From: Nitrospira sp.
GTDB taxonomy: Bacteria; Nitrospirota; Nitrospiria; Nitrospirales; Nitrospiraceae
DNA length: 64,000 nt
Assembly: GCA_005116745.1 (NCBI GenBank)
Contig: SWDS01000010.1
Coordinates: 614,116-678,115 of the forward strand
Reading direction: 5' to 3'
Shown here: positions 26,610-37,280 of the stretch, piece by piece
Layout of the letters: every line of letters starts with the position of its first letter
How positions within the stretch are numbered: the first letter of the stretch is position 1
Position numbers and translations under genes: made by a program
Notes under the pieces: generated by a model
The model's database searches: none
The model's input: only the letters and a program-made list of their open reading frames with translations
What the model was told of the DNA's origin: nothing

Positions 26610-28787
26610 CTATCGCCCTTCGACCACAACCTGGGAAAAGTCGGCGAATGACATGAACAACTCATCGACCTCTTTGAGCAATGTCAGCCGATTGCTGCGG
26701 ATCGCCTGATCGTCTGCGTTGACCATCACAGCGTCGAAAAATGCATCAATGACCGGCCTCAGCCCTACCAAGGCATTCAATGCCTCGTGATAGTCCCCCA
26801 TCGACAGGGCGAACCCCATCTTCGCTCCTTCTTCGGCGACTGCCTGATGAAGCGCCGATTCTGAGGGATGCTGAAACTTCGCCGCATCGACCGGCTGGCG
26901 AACCCACTGCTCTTTTTCCACCAACCGATGCGCCCGCTTGAAACCGACGATCAACGGATCGAACTCCGGCTTTCTCGTCACGGCTTCAAGCGCGTTCATC
27001 TTCTGCACAAGGTCGCCAAGATCCACCGACGTATCATAGGCTGACTTCAACACCGAGTCGATGACGTCGTCACGCAGACCCCGCACGATCCGGACATAGT
27101 GCCGAACTCGCTCAAAGACAAACTCCGTGATTTGCCGGAGGCCTTCCCGCTCAAATCCGGATACATTCTTAAACCCATCGTTCGATACACCGTTCATCGC
27201 CTGACTGATGTACGTCCCCAGATTGACTCGAAGCTGCCCTTCAAGGAGAACCCGGACAATCGCGGTCGCATGCCGCCGCAACGCAAACGGATCTTCCGAG
27301 CCGGTCGGCACCATGCCGACATGGAAAAACGCAGCGATGGTATCGAGCCGGTCGGCCAAAGACAGGACTTGCCCCGCCACCGTTTTGGGCAACTCCCCTT
27401 CAATCGCGCGTGGAAGATACTGTTCTCGAACCGCCTGGCTCACGGCCTCCAATTCACCATCATGCTTCGCATACTCGCCCCCCATCACACCCTGTAGTTC
27501 AGGAAACTCACCGACAACCCCGGTCAGCAGATCAGCTTTTGCGAGCGATGCCGCACGGATGCAGGTCTGACGAAGTTCTTCGTCCTCCGGAGATAGATGG
27601 GCCGCAAGCGCTTCCGCGAGTTTCTTGACTCGCTCCTGCTTCTGCGCCATCGTACCGAGCTTGTGATGGAAGGTGACGCCCGTGAGTTTCCGCCCCCGTT
27701 CCTCCAGTGTGACTTTCCGATCTTCGTCAAAAAAGAACTTCGCATCCGCCAACCGCGCCGCCAGCACCCGCTCGTTCCCCGCTCGAATGAGCGCCATGTT
27801 TTTGGGTTCATTGTTGGCAATCGCAATAAAATTTGGCGCCAGATTGCCAGACTTCTTATCTCTGGCCGAGAAGAACCCCTGGTGTTCTTTCATCGACGTG
27901 ATGAGAATTTCAGAAGGAACCGCTAAGTACTCCGGTTTGAAGCGGCCAAGGACGGCACAGGGCCACTCCGTGGTATACACCGCCTCATCGAGCAAGGTGT
28001 CATCTGCATTCAATCCAACACCAGCCTTGACACAGAGCCGGTCGATTTGTTGCTGAATCGCCGTTCGGCGGCGGTCGGGATCAAGCATCACCCCTCGCTT
28101 TTCAAGACCCTTGCTATAGGTCTTGAAATCCCTCACGGTGATGGGCTTTTTGCCACCCATCACGCGATGACCGGACGTCCGATTCCCGGCATGGATCCCG
28201 GCGATCTGTACCGGCACGACCTTGCCCCCGAATAGTGCCACGATCCATCGAACCGGCCTGGCGAAGCGTACGCCCGTGTCGTTCCACTTCATGGCCTTCG
28301 GGAAAGACAGCGTTTCGAAAAGGTGAGGCAGCAACTCCGGAAGAAGGATTGCGGTCTTGCGTCCGGCATCGCGCTTGACCGCGAACAGATACTCGCCCTT
28401 CGGCGTGCTCCGTATCTCCAGACCTTCGACCGGTACACCTTGTCCAGCGGCAAATCCTATCGCCGCTTTTGTGGGTTGGCCAGCCTGGTCGAAGGCCACC
28501 ATTTTCGATGGTCCCATCGTTTCTTTGACCACCGCAGTTTGGTGCGCAAGCAACTCGTCCACGATCACGACAAGCCGTCGAGGCGTCCCATAGGTCTTGA
28601 TGGACCCGCACGACAACCGGGCATCCTGAAAGAGGCGGGTGGCTGATTCTCGAAGGGCCGTCAGGGCCGGCGCGACACATTCAAACGGCAGCTCTTCCAT
28701 GCCAATTTCGAACAACAGCTCGGCGGTAGGATTGGAACGACGAGTTGTGTGTTGACGGGGTTTCTTTTTCACGACCAGGCGCTTCAT
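26610..28787 (-). CDS. glyS: Glycyl-tRNA synthetase, beta subunit
   Basis: A 725-residue GlyS, the tRNA-recognition subunit of the alpha2-beta2 bacterial enzyme. The start of the family domain [13 protein letters not shown] and the block [15 protein letters not shown] are diagnostic; the C-terminus has the anticodon-binding-like helical domain. A Lys/Arg-rich leader of about 20 residues precedes the domain. It overlaps glyQ by 4 bp. Confidence 0.96.
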   Translation of the reverse strand: MKRLVVKKKPRQHTTRRSNPTAELLFEIGMEELPFECVAPALTALRESATRLFQDARLSCGSIKTYGTPRRLVVIVDELLAHQTAVVKETMGPSKMVAFDQAGQPTKAAIGFAAGQGVPVEGLEIRSTPKGEYLFAVKRDAGRKTAILLPELLPHLFETLSFPKAMKWNDTGVRFARPVRWIVALFGGKVVPVQIAGIHAGNRTSGHRVMGGKKPITVRDFKTYSKGLEKRGVMLDPDRRRTAIQQQIDRLCVKAGVGLNADDTLLDEAVYTTEWPCAVLGRFKPEYLAVPSEILITSMKEHQGFFSARDKKSGNLAPNFIAIANNEPKNMALIRAGNERVLAARLADAKFFFDEDRKVTLEERGRKLTGVTFHHKLGTMAQKQERVKKLAEALAAHLSPEDEELRQTCIRAASLAKADLLTGVVGEFPELQGVMGGEYAKHDGELEAVSQAVREQYLPRAIEGELPKTVAGQVLSLADRLDTIAAFFHVGMVPTGSEDPFALRRHATAIVRVLLEGQLRVNLGTYISQAMNGVSNDGFKNVSGFEREGLRQITEFVFERVRHYVRIVRGLRDDVIDSVLKSAYDTSVDLGDLVQKMNALEAVTRKPEFDPLIVGFKRAHRLVEKEQWVRQPVDAAKFQHPSESALHQAVAEEGAKMGFALSMGDYHEALNALVGLRPVIDAFFDAVMVNADDQAIRSNRLTLLKEVDELFMSFADFSQVVVEGR

Positions 28788-29686
28788 CGATGTGCGACCT
28801 GCGTCTTCATCAGTGGATGTCCCATCGCGACTCGCTCATCGCGATAGCGCTCGGCACATTGCCTGGCCAGTGCCCGCACCCGCGCAATGTACCCCGTTCG
28901 TTCAGCCACACTGATCGCCCCACGGGCATCGAGGAGGTTGAACAGATGAGATGATTTGATGCAGAAGTCATAGGCCGGCAGCGTCAAACGCCGGTCGGTC
29001 TGCGCGAGCAATCGCTTACATTCCGCTTCGTTCGCCTGGAAGCCCTGCATGAGCATCGTGACGTCCGCTTCCTCGAAATTGTAGCGCGACCCCTGCACCT
29101 CGGTTTCGTGATGAATGTCTCGATACGACACCGTGTCAGTCCAAGCAAGATCAAAGACGTTATCTACTCCCTGCAGATACATCGCAATACGCTCTGTCCC
29201 GTAGGTGATTTCGCCTGTGATCGGGCTGAGTTCAATTCCGCCAATCTCCTGAAAGTACGTAAACTGGGTGATCTCCATCCCATCCAGTCTCACTTCCCAT
29301 CCCAGTCCCCACGCCCCCAGCGTCGGAGACTCCCAGTCATCTTGGATGAAGCGAATATCGTGCTCCTTGGGATTGATCCCCAGCCGTGCCAGACTTTCTA
29401 GATACAGCTCTTGAATATTATCCGGTGACGGCTTCAGCACAACTTGGTACTGATAATAATGCTGAAGGCGGTTGGGGTTTTCCCCATAGCGGCCATCCGT
29501 AGGGCGTCGGCATGGCTGCACATAGGCCGCCCGCCATGGCTCAGGTCCGAGTGCGCGCAGAAACGTGGCCGGATGAAAGGTCCCCGCGCCCATTTCCATG
29601 TCATAGGGTTGATGAATCACACAGCCGTGATCGGCCCAGAAGCGATGGAGGGTCAGAATAAGTTCTTGAAACGTCACAGAGCCCAC
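28784..29686 (-). CDS. glyQ: Glycyl-tRNA synthetase, alpha subunit
   Basis: A 300-residue GlyQ, the catalytic subunit. Diagnostic blocks are [37 protein letters not shown], and the [17 protein letters not shown] segment. Translation may start at GTG 29686 or at a second GTG three codons later (29677), which would give the more usual MTFQ start. It is the first gene of the long minus-strand run; the 660-bp gap upstream must hold its promoter. Confidence 0.96.
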   Translation of the reverse strand: MGSVTFQELILTLHRFWADHGCVIHQPYDMEMGAGTFHPATFLRALGPEPWRAAYVQPCRRPTDGRYGENPNRLQHYYQYQVVLKPSPDNIQELYLESLARLGINPKEHDIRFIQDDWESPTLGAWGLGWEVRLDGMEITQFTYFQEIGGIELSPITGEITYGTERIAMYLQGVDNVFDLAWTDTVSYRDIHHETEVQGSRYNFEEADVTMLMQGFQANEAECKRLLAQTDRRLTLPAYDFCIKSSHLFNLLDARGAISVAERTGYIARVRALARQCAERYRDERVAMGHPLMKTQVAHR

Positions 29687-30037
29687 AGCCTAATCGGGAG
29701 AGACGATTCGATGTTGACGCTAGATAACGTCCCAAGCTAGCAAGAATGCTTTTGCCCTGTCAAGGAACAAGCCCTCTAGATCAATCACTTGCAGATTCGT
29801 GAGCTGCGAAAGGCACAGGCAAGTTTAGAACATACTCTAGATCGTCTCTTAACCCTCGATCACCGTAGAAGATGCTCGGTTATCGGGCAGCGCAGTCCCC
29901 TTCGCACCAGCACCACCATGCGCACTAGAGAAGAGAAGGTCTGGATAATTCCTGAATTCGATTAACCGGAGCACAAACCACAGGCACTCTTGCTGATTGT
30001 TGTCTGAGGCTTTGGATGAATTAGACCTTCCCTAACT

Positions 30038-30075
30038 GTATCTTTTCTGATCCACGTCAGTATCTGATCAGATAC
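30038..30075. promoter_or_regulatory. Tandem enhancer site for the cytochrome operon
   Basis: Two sites on one face of the helix: GTATCTTTTCTGATCC (30038-30053, one mismatch in the right half) and the perfect palindrome GTATCTGATCAGATAC (30060-30075). Their starts are 22 bp apart. They lie 74-111 bp upstream of the sigma-54 promoter, the usual place for an enhancer-binding activator. Confidence 0.75.
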
Positions 30076-30148
30076 AACGGCCCATAATGATTATTGGGAT
30101 TCTTGTGCAAATCCAAACAAATGTGTCAGTCAGCTTCACCTTACCACG

Positions 30149-30164
30149 TGGCAAGGTGCTTGCT
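30149..30164 (+). promoter_or_regulatory. Sigma-54 promoter of the cytochrome operon
   Basis: TGGCAAGGTGCTTGCT has GG and GC exactly 10 bp apart and matches the -24/-12 consensus TGGCAC-N5-TTGCW at nearly every position. Transcription would start near 30176, leaving a leader of about 170 bases before the ATG at 30346. Confidence 0.82.
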
Positions 30165-30345
30165 CTATTCTCTTCCTTATTGAGTCCTACTGAATCCCGA
30201 CTAGAGATTCAGTGAGCAAACAAAACGATCAGCTCAGAATCGCCTCATGCTGCTCACAGCAAGCTTGCTGCACATGGGGAATCCTCTCATGCACATGGGC
30301 GACCGACTCGATTAGAACGAGGATTCCTAAGAACAGGAGGAAGAT

Positions 30346-32784
30346 ATGGCCATACGACCGACACACACCGTGCTCACTCTTCTACTTGGCCTGGTGGTGT
30401 TTGCCAGCTCGTTAGTGCTCCACGGTGAAAGAGCTACCGCTGCGAGTAACACTGCCAGCACGTCATCGTTTCACTATAGCAAGAATCTGACGGATGCCGA
30501 GCGTGTCGGTGCTGAGATTTGGTTCAATGCCACGTCCGGCAACGCCCGGTTCTTTACCTATGTCTATCAACAGCGGCTCGGTGTCATGATCGATTGGTAT
30601 CGGGTCTTGCGAAGTGACTCACGTGATGACCGCTTCTATCGATGGGGACTCATGAACGATCCGGACTGCTGTACGCCTGGCGATCCCAACTGTCCGGCAA
30701 AAAGTTATGATGAAACCTATGGGTTCGACTATTGTCCGGGTGACGACGAATTGCTCAAGCATGTCGGAAAGACCGGTTATCGCGATCCTGCCTGTGATCT
30801 GAAAGACGTCCCGCTCGCCAAGGATGATCCGCACGGGCCAAAAGATATGCGACAGTCAACCTGCGATCTTGAATTCGGGACCTCGACCGGCGCGCTGGGG
30901 CTTCGAAAATTCCCCAATCCAAAGTTCGATAAGGTGAAATGGCTGAAAATTAACGGTGGACAGCTCGATTCATGGGACGGCTATACCGCCAAGGTGACGC
31001 CGCGTAAGGACCGTGAAGCACCCGCCAAGAGTCATCTCATTGACGGCTCGATTGAACCCCCCTATCGCATCGGCATGTCCTGTGGTGCCTGCCATATTGC
31101 ATTCGATCCTATTCGCCCTCCCAAAGATCCGGCCCACCCGGCATGGGAAAACCTCTCCGGAACAGTCGGCAATCAGTACGGTCGCTTTGCACAGATCTTG
31201 GGGTCCGGCATGGCAGCAAACACCATTGAGTACCAAATCTATGGGCATTCACGTCCTGGTGCCGTCGATACCTCAGCCATTCCAAACGATCAAGTCAATA
31301 ACGCGGGCACAATGAACGCCCTGATCAACCTGGCCCGTCGTCCGACCTTTGAAGAGGACATTATTAAATGGCGTAAGACCAACCAGTGTCCGGCTGGAGG
31401 AAACGAGCGAACCTGTTGGTGCGAGCCGGGCAAGGACGGCAAGTGTTGGGAGCGAGGCCGGAAGAAGGAGTTCGTCCAGCATATCTTAAAAGGTGGAGAA
31501 GACAGCATCGGTGCCCTCGAAGCGATCCAGCGCGTCTATTTCAACATCGGCAGCTGCTCCGAGGAAGGATGGGTGAATCACCTCACCGACATGCGACAGC
31601 TCGATCCCACCATGCGCGGATTCGGCCAATCGCCATTCGACATCGGACAAGTCCGTCGGGACTGTCCGCAATTCCGGGCCATTGAGGATCGTTTGGGCGA
31701 ACTCGCTCAGTTCTTGTTTACCGGAGCCCCAGCCGACCTCTACCAAGCCCGCGGCTTGAAGAACAACGCCGCACTCGTTGAGCAACTCAATAAAGAATTT
31801 GGGAAGGGCGCAGTTGAACAGGGCCGCGCGGTGTTTGCGAGCAAGTGTGCCTCCTGCCACTCCAGCCAAAGCCCGCCGTTCGAAAATAAAGATTTTCGAA
31901 CCGTTTCCACCGACCCGAAAGACAAGGGCATGCGTCTCGATTGGCTCGGAAACGACAAGCTCATCCCTGTCAGCGAGATTGGCACGAACCGTTCGCGTTC
32001 CCTCCACTCAAATCATATGCAGGGTCGCGTTTGGGAAGAATACGGGTCAGAAACTTTGCGCGCAAAACCCGGAGACCCACAGCTCAAGGAGCCTTCTGAC
32101 GGTGGACGGGGTTATTACCGAAACATCTCCTTGCTCAGTGTCTGGGCCTATGCCCCCTTCATGCACAACAACGCCGTCGGTCCGGAAGTCTGCGGCGGGC
32201 CTGTCGACGAGCACTACCATTCACCGTATGTCGATAACGCAGGAACGCGGCTCACTAGCCCTCCACCCTGCGTGCTGTTTGATCCGAGCGTCGAGGGACG
32301 ATTCACGCTCTACAAAGCGTCAATGAAAGAGTTGCTGAATCCTGCTCAACGAATTCCAAAGGTGACCGGATTCAACTCGGAGGTGACCATTCGCCTGTTT
32401 CCAAAGCTGGGGGACGGCAAGATTGATCGGTTTATCGACACCGCCATTCGCTTTCCAGTCGGCACGCCGGCTGCCCGTATCGGGAACTTCCGTCACAAGG
32501 AGCTGGTGGGAGATCTCGTCATGGCACGAGTCGACTTTGATAAGCTGAAAGCCAAATATGTCGGCCGGTACGGCGCAGAGAAGGGTGAACAGATTGCCAA
32601 GACGATCCAAGAAAAGGGCACGGAGTTGCTGGCCAAGCCAGGGTCGCTCCTCGAAGCCGGAGCGGAGCTGCGGGAGGTCTACAGCAACAGTCTGGCCGTC
32701 ATTGAAAATGATGGACACAGATTCGGCGAGGATCTCTCGGATAAAGACAAGAATGCACTGACCGCATTTCTTGCAACGCTCTGA
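30346..32784 (+). CDS. Large periplasmic di-heme cytochrome c, RoxA/MauG-like
   Basis: An 812-residue exported protein with a signal peptide ending near ATA-AS. It has two CxxCH motifs, C246-GAC-H250 and C501-ASC-H505, in the spacing of the RoxA/cytochrome-c-peroxidase-like di-haem proteins. The segment GYYRNISLLSVWAYAPFMHNN in its last third matches the conserved substrate-side block of that group. It is much longer than CcpA peroxidases. An AGGAGG precedes the ATG. It is the first gene of a five-gene operon behind a sigma-54 promoter. The redox substrate is unknown; rubber oxygenation as in RoxA is not implied. Confidence 0.85.
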   Translation: MAIRPTHTVLTLLLGLVVFASSLVLHGERATAASNTASTSSFHYSKNLTDAERVGAEIWFNATSGNARFFTYVYQQRLGVMIDWYRVLRSDSRDDRFYRWGLMNDPDCCTPGDPNCPAKSYDETYGFDYCPGDDELLKHVGKTGYRDPACDLKDVPLAKDDPHGPKDMRQSTCDLEFGTSTGALGLRKFPNPKFDKVKWLKINGGQLDSWDGYTAKVTPRKDREAPAKSHLIDGSIEPPYRIGMSCGACHIAFDPIRPPKDPAHPAWENLSGTVGNQYGRFAQILGSGMAANTIEYQIYGHSRPGAVDTSAIPNDQVNNAGTMNALINLARRPTFEEDIIKWRKTNQCPAGGNERTCWCEPGKDGKCWERGRKKEFVQHILKGGEDSIGALEAIQRVYFNIGSCSEEGWVNHLTDMRQLDPTMRGFGQSPFDIGQVRRDCPQFRAIEDRLGELAQFLFTGAPADLYQARGLKNNAALVEQLNKEFGKGAVEQGRAVFASKCASCHSSQSPPFENKDFRTVSTDPKDKGMRLDWLGNDKLIPVSEIGTNRSRSLHSNHMQGRVWEEYGSETLRAKPGDPQLKEPSDGGRGYYRNISLLSVWAYAPFMHNNAVGPEVCGGPVDEHYHSPYVDNAGTRLTSPPPCVLFDPSVEGRFTLYKASMKELLNPAQRIPKVTGFNSEVTIRLFPKLGDGKIDRFIDTAIRFPVGTPAARIGNFRHKELVGDLVMARVDFDKLKAKYVGRYGAEKGEQIAKTIQEKGTELLAKPGSLLEAGAELREVYSNSLAVIENDGHRFGEDLSDKDKNALTAFLATL

Positions 32785-32812
32785 TGTCATGAACCGGAAA
32801 GAGGTGATCACG

Positions 32813-33733
32813 ATGAAACGCGCACGATGGTTGCTGTCGGTAGGATTAGCCATGAGCCAAACGGTGCTCCTTGGCTGTCCGGGTAACCCGGATCCCCCGC
32901 AAATTCCCTATGCTCAAAGCGGGGAACACTATTCCGACAAGATGGACCTTGCCCGGCTGGAACACGAGTTCCCGCTGACACCAGCCGATCTGATGAAGAT
33001 CACACCGGAGAATCTCAAGGGCGCGACACAGGAACAGGTGGATCAAATCTATGCCCGCCTGACCGCCGGACCGATTCCAGATGGCGCCTACGACGGGCAG
33101 ATGTTTTTCCCCAAGGGATCGAGCGAACGGGCCCGGCTGGCCGAGATCGTCGGAGGAGGCATCAAAGGTTTCATCGTCGATCGCAAGGCCGCCACGCTTG
33201 AACACATCGGCGAATTTATCTGGAAAGGGAAGGTCTTCTATCGCAGCGAAGGCGTCCTCCGGAATCGCATTCAGGATCTATTGATTCTGAAACCGATCGT
33301 CGGTCCGAACGTGGAAAAGATCCAAAAAATCGAGGTCGACGGAAAAGATGCCTGGCTGCTGTTCCCCGCCAAACTTTATTGCGGCCAGAGTCTGCTGGAT
33401 GGGCGTCGAGAATCGGTCATTATCGACTACGCGTTTACAGACGACCTGCCGGGCTACCGCGAAATGCCGGATGTATTGGCCGGACGGGAAGGGTTGGAAA
33501 TACGAGACGAAATCCGGATGGTCCGCCCGGGATTCTATCTGGGACGGGCCTATATCAAGAAAGTCTTTGCCTTGAACTTCACGCTCTACAACAAGACCGT
33601 GGCAGAGAAGGAATCTCCGGCGTTTGCCAGTTCTGGCTCGGTGGCAGAGGACTGCTGGGTCGGCAATCAGCGTCTACCTGCCATGACCAACAAGCCGAGC
33701 ACTCAACAGGCTCGGGTAGCGGAAACCCATTGA
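32813..33733 (+). CDS. Lipoprotein of unknown function in the cytochrome operon
   Basis: A 306-residue predicted lipoprotein with a canonical lipobox (VLLGC). I chose ATG 32813 over 32771 because GAGGTGATCACG precedes it and the signal starts cleanly. The mature part has no haem motif and no family I recognise; LLILKPIVGPNVEKIQ and LPGYREMPDVLAGREGLEIR suggest a compact alpha/beta domain. It lies 28 bp after the first cytochrome and 24 bp before the second. Confidence 0.78.
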   Translation: MKRARWLLSVGLAMSQTVLLGCPGNPDPPQIPYAQSGEHYSDKMDLARLEHEFPLTPADLMKITPENLKGATQEQVDQIYARLTAGPIPDGAYDGQMFFPKGSSERARLAEIVGGGIKGFIVDRKAATLEHIGEFIWKGKVFYRSEGVLRNRIQDLLILKPIVGPNVEKIQKIEVDGKDAWLLFPAKLYCGQSLLDGRRESVIIDYAFTDDLPGYREMPDVLAGREGLEIRDEIRMVRPGFYLGRAYIKKVFALNFTLYNKTVAEKESPAFASSGSVAEDCWVGNQRLPAMTNKPSTQQARVAETH

Positions 33734-33757
33734 ATGCAGGTATGAGTCAGCCAAACC

Positions 33758-35698
33758 ATGCAACGGACAGTGGCGAAACAGTGGGCGACACAATTGGGAT
33801 GCCTGGTCATGATGACGGTATTGGTTTCAGGATGCGATCAACAAGACAGGGGAACGTCTAACAGCAGCACCTCTACCCCGCATACCCAATCCTCTACCCC
33901 TGCGCCTGCTGCCTCCACGGCACCTCCGTGGGTGATTGATCCGACTGAACCAGGGACCAACCTCCCTCCGGTCGGACGGTCTCTGTTTGACTTCCTGATT
34001 ACGAAAGAAGTGAACGGCAAAAAGATCTATGACATTCCATTCCCGTTTTCTACGTTCGTGGCACAGATTGAATCTCAACTCCACTCAAAAGACACCGCGC
34101 CCGTTCTGAAGCGATTGCTAATTCCTGTCAACCGTTCCCTGCAACGGCGAGCGAGCAATGGCGCCTACTTTACCTATCCCAGGGCGGTACTTGCCGTCGA
34201 TACCGAAGTCACTTCGACCTTGAGCCTGCCTGGTATGCAGCTCAAAGACCGACTGTTCATCGGCTATCATGAAAAAACCGGGGTCTTGGAAATCGTCAGT
34301 TATAACGAAGCGGCTGGCCGGTTTGAGTTTCAGATTGTGAGTGACTATCGAGCCGGGGGAACACCAACGGTTCGATACGCCAATCGTGCCCTCTGCATGG
34401 CCTGCCATCAAAATCAAAGCCCCATCTTCGCCCGTCCCATGTGGGACGAAACGAACGTCAATCCAAAAATCGCCGCCTTGCTGGCGCATCAACACCGTCA
34501 GTACCACGGCTTCCCCATTCGACAAGGGACGGGAACATTGCAGGCCTTCGATGACGCGACCGATCGAGCCAATGACATATCGCTGGCCCAGCGGCTCTGG
34601 CGGGAGGGATGCGAGCAGACAGCCCATCCGGAACAGGCCATGACCTGTCGTGCCGAACTACTCACGTGGGTCCTCCAATATGGACTGTCAAGGGGATCGA
34701 TACCGGATTGGCACACAACGGATGAGAAACCACCGTCCTTCCTTGCCGCCTGGCGCGCACGATGGCCACAAGGATTGGCCATTCCCAATCCGGATATCCC
34801 CAATCGTAATCCCTTTCGATATGTCGCGGTGAGTGAATTTCCAGGGCTCAGCGAGGTGCAGGCGACTGCGCTTGAGGGACGAGAACCACGATCCTTATTC
34901 CGTGGCCCCTACGAACCGACACAGCCTCGCGAACCGCTTGAGATCTGGTCCATCCCGGATACTCCGCAGACGCTTGAGCGAGTCTTGGCTACGTTTGTAC
35001 AGTTTTTCACAAAGACGGATCTCACTCGACTGGAACAGCTGATCCAGCGTCAGCCTAAACGGCTCCGACAAGCTGTGAGCGCGTTAGTACAGGACACCGT
35101 GCTGGGGCAGACCGATGTGTTGGCGAACCAGCCTTTTCGCCGAATGACAGTCCTGGCTGCGCTCGATCGGCAATTGGGAGGTCCGGTCGTCTCACGCTGC
35201 TGCCTGGATGATCGCGGCCTGCCACCGCCAGTGGACGATGAGATGGCCTCCCATCACGCAACCAATGAAAGTCACGAAACTGCATGGAGCAGCGAGCACA
35301 AGACCTTCCATCAGTATTGCGGAACTTGCCACCATGGAGCAGAGAGCTTTCCCCCAAACTTTCTCCATGGATCTCCCGCTGAAGTCAAAGCCAATTTGAC
35401 GCAATGTGCCGATCGCATTTTCGTGCGCTTAAGTATGTGGGACGTTCCAAGCCAAGAGCAGCTTGAGGCGCCGATGCCGCCAGCTATGCACCTGCTCCAT
35501 CACCGAATCAGTCTGGACCAGTGGAAGCATCATCCCGATTTGCAGACACTGCGTCAGGAAGTAGTGGCTGCAATTCAGCACACACGAGGCGCAACATTCC
35601 GCCCAGAACACTTACTTCAGCAGGACTACGACACCTTACCGGCGTGCCTCGCACCGAGACATGAGCCGACAGAAGCAATGGGAGCACAGCATGGATAG
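33758..35698 (+). CDS. Di-heme cytochrome c lipoprotein
   Basis: A 646-residue predicted lipoprotein (lipobox LVSGC) with a Ser/Thr/Pro-rich linker of about 35 residues after the lipid anchor. Two haem motifs are visible: C213-MAC-H (in LCMACHQNQSPIFARPMW) and C521-GTC-H. The two haem regions are over 300 residues apart, longer than in the other three cytochromes here. The final part lacks the LRAPYLHNG block of its neighbours, so it may be an electron-transfer partner and not the catalytic subunit (inference). Confidence 0.82.
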   Translation: MQRTVAKQWATQLGCLVMMTVLVSGCDQQDRGTSNSSTSTPHTQSSTPAPAASTAPPWVIDPTEPGTNLPPVGRSLFDFLITKEVNGKKIYDIPFPFSTFVAQIESQLHSKDTAPVLKRLLIPVNRSLQRRASNGAYFTYPRAVLAVDTEVTSTLSLPGMQLKDRLFIGYHEKTGVLEIVSYNEAAGRFEFQIVSDYRAGGTPTVRYANRALCMACHQNQSPIFARPMWDETNVNPKIAALLAHQHRQYHGFPIRQGTGTLQAFDDATDRANDISLAQRLWREGCEQTAHPEQAMTCRAELLTWVLQYGLSRGSIPDWHTTDEKPPSFLAAWRARWPQGLAIPNPDIPNRNPFRYVAVSEFPGLSEVQATALEGREPRSLFRGPYEPTQPREPLEIWSIPDTPQTLERVLATFVQFFTKTDLTRLEQLIQRQPKRLRQAVSALVQDTVLGQTDVLANQPFRRMTVLAALDRQLGGPVVSRCCLDDRGLPPPVDDEMASHHATNESHETAWSSEHKTFHQYCGTCHHGAESFPPNFLHGSPAEVKANLTQCADRIFVRLSMWDVPSQEQLEAPMPPAMHLLHHRISLDQWKHHPDLQTLRQEVVAAIQHTRGATFRPEHLLQQDYDTLPACLAPRHEPTEAMGAQHG

Positions 35699-35722
35699 GT
35701 CGAAGGCCAACGTTGCCACAAG

Positions 35723-37261
35723 ATGGGTGAACCCATGACCACCGAACAACGACATTGTCATTGGTGGAAGGTGATCGGCCTCGCCGCCCTGCTTCTCATC
35801 ATCACAGTCGGCGGCTTGCTGGCAGCCAGGTTTCTGGTGGATGAACCGGTCCGCTATGCCGAGGATGAAGATCACTTTAAGTACGGGTCGCTTGGTGGTG
35901 AACGGGAAGCCGGCTTTCCCTACTGGATCTGGAAAGCACTGCCTCGCGTCTGTGCGGCACAGTTGCCGGAAGGGCAACGCTCTCCAGGGCAGGAGTACAC
36001 AGCGCTGGGGTTCATTTACGAAGGAGAAAAGCCGCTACCCGTCGGCATGTCGATGCGTCGACATATGGGAGTTGATCGTGTTTTTCTGAATTGTGCGAGT
36101 TGCCACGCCAGTACGGTGCGTGAAACGCCTGCCAGTGAGCCTCGAATCTATACCGGCATGCCGGCCCATCGGCTCAATCTCATGGCGTTCGAGCGATTCC
36201 TGTTTGACTGTGCCAAGAGTGCAGCCTTCACTCCCGATCTCATTGTTCCAGCGATCCAAGAATTAGGTGGTGAGCTAAATCTTCTTGATCAATTTCTTGT
36301 CTATCCCACGGCCGTACATCTCATGAGGGCCAGACTCGTCACGCTGGATCAGCGGCTGTCGTTCATGCTCGACAAGGGACCGGAACGTGAGTGGGGACCA
36401 GGCCGGGTCGATACCTGGGCATTTGGCAAGGCCCTCTTGAACTTTAGGATGGACCAGGCCCCGGATCGCGAACACATCGGGGTTGCAGATTTCCCGTCAA
36501 TTTGGCTGCAGGAGCCCCGCCAAGGCATGCAGCTCCATTGGGATGGGAATAACACCAGCGTTGAAGAACGCAACCGGAGCGCGGCGTTCGGGACGGGCGC
36601 CACGCCTCCGACGCTCGATCGCCTGGCCATGAAGCGTCTGGAAGACTGGTTGCTCAGGCGCGAGCCGCCGGCCTATCCCTTTCCCGTTGATACAAACCTC
36701 GCTGCCAAGGGTGCACCGATCTACAAGCAGTATTGCTCCGGCTGTCATGGCGAGAGCGGGAGAAATTTCGGCGGCGAGTCGGTGGGCACAGTCGTCCCAA
36801 TCAGTGAGATCAAGACCGATCGCCACAAGCTCGATTCCTATACGCTTGAGCTCGCCGTCAATCAGAACCTCCTGTATGCGGGTACCAACGATCCGACCGA
36901 ACGCTTCTCGCATTTCCGCAAAACGAACGGCTACGCAAACATGCCATTGGACGGCATTTGGCTACGCGCCCCATACCTGCACAACGGATCAGTTCCGACA
37001 TTGAGAGATCTCTTAGAGCCTCGCAGTAAACGGCCCACGAAATTCTACCGTGGATACGATGTCTACGATCAACAGCGGGTGGGATTCGTCTCGACGGTGA
37101 GCGAAGAGCGAGGTCAGCAGTTTTTTCTGTTCGACACAACCGATGACAAGGGGCGTTCGCAACCGGGGAATGGCCGCGATGGACATGAAGGGGCTCGGTA
37201 CGGGACCGAGCTTTCTGACGCAGAGAAAGCCGCTCTCGTTGAATACCTCAAGACGTTCTAA
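35723..37261 (+). CDS. Membrane-anchored di-heme cytochrome c, RoxA-like
   Basis: A 512-residue protein with one N-terminal membrane helix (VIGLAALLLIITVGGLLAA) and two haem sites, C124-ASC-H and C338-SGC-H. It ends with the conserved block DGIWLRAPYLHNGSVPTLRD and FYRGYDVYD, typical of RoxA-related di-haem proteins. It is a paralogue of the next gene; both share FKYGSLG/FKYGSIG and PYWIW near the N-terminus. The start could be ATG 35723 or an ATG four codons later. Confidence 0.85.
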   Translation: MGEPMTTEQRHCHWWKVIGLAALLLIITVGGLLAARFLVDEPVRYAEDEDHFKYGSLGGEREAGFPYWIWKALPRVCAAQLPEGQRSPGQEYTALGFIYEGEKPLPVGMSMRRHMGVDRVFLNCASCHASTVRETPASEPRIYTGMPAHRLNLMAFERFLFDCAKSAAFTPDLIVPAIQELGGELNLLDQFLVYPTAVHLMRARLVTLDQRLSFMLDKGPEREWGPGRVDTWAFGKALLNFRMDQAPDREHIGVADFPSIWLQEPRQGMQLHWDGNNTSVEERNRSAAFGTGATPPTLDRLAMKRLEDWLLRREPPAYPFPVDTNLAAKGAPIYKQYCSGCHGESGRNFGGESVGTVVPISEIKTDRHKLDSYTLELAVNQNLLYAGTNDPTERFSHFRKTNGYANMPLDGIWLRAPYLHNGSVPTLRDLLEPRSKRPTKFYRGYDVYDQQRVGFVSTVSEERGQQFFLFDTTDDKGRSQPGNGRDGHEGARYGTELSDAEKAALVEYLKTF

Positions 37262-37280
37262 GGAAAGGAGTGTGGTCACG

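Larger units (their letters stand above)
29687..30345. other. Long intergenic region between divergent operons
   Basis: This 659-bp gap separates glyQ (minus) from the cytochrome operon (plus). It holds the tandem operator at 30038-30075 and the sigma-54 promoter at 30149-30164. Around 29778-29960 one plus frame encodes a helical peptide (QIRELRKAQASLEHTLDRLL) without a convincing start, possibly a decayed gene. No tRNA or riboswitch was seen. Confidence 0.6.

Noticed and set aside
29778-29960. Short helical plus-strand frame in the glyQ-cytochrome gap
   Set aside because: It has no good start or Shine-Dalgarno and begins right after a stop codon; at most it is a decayed gene.
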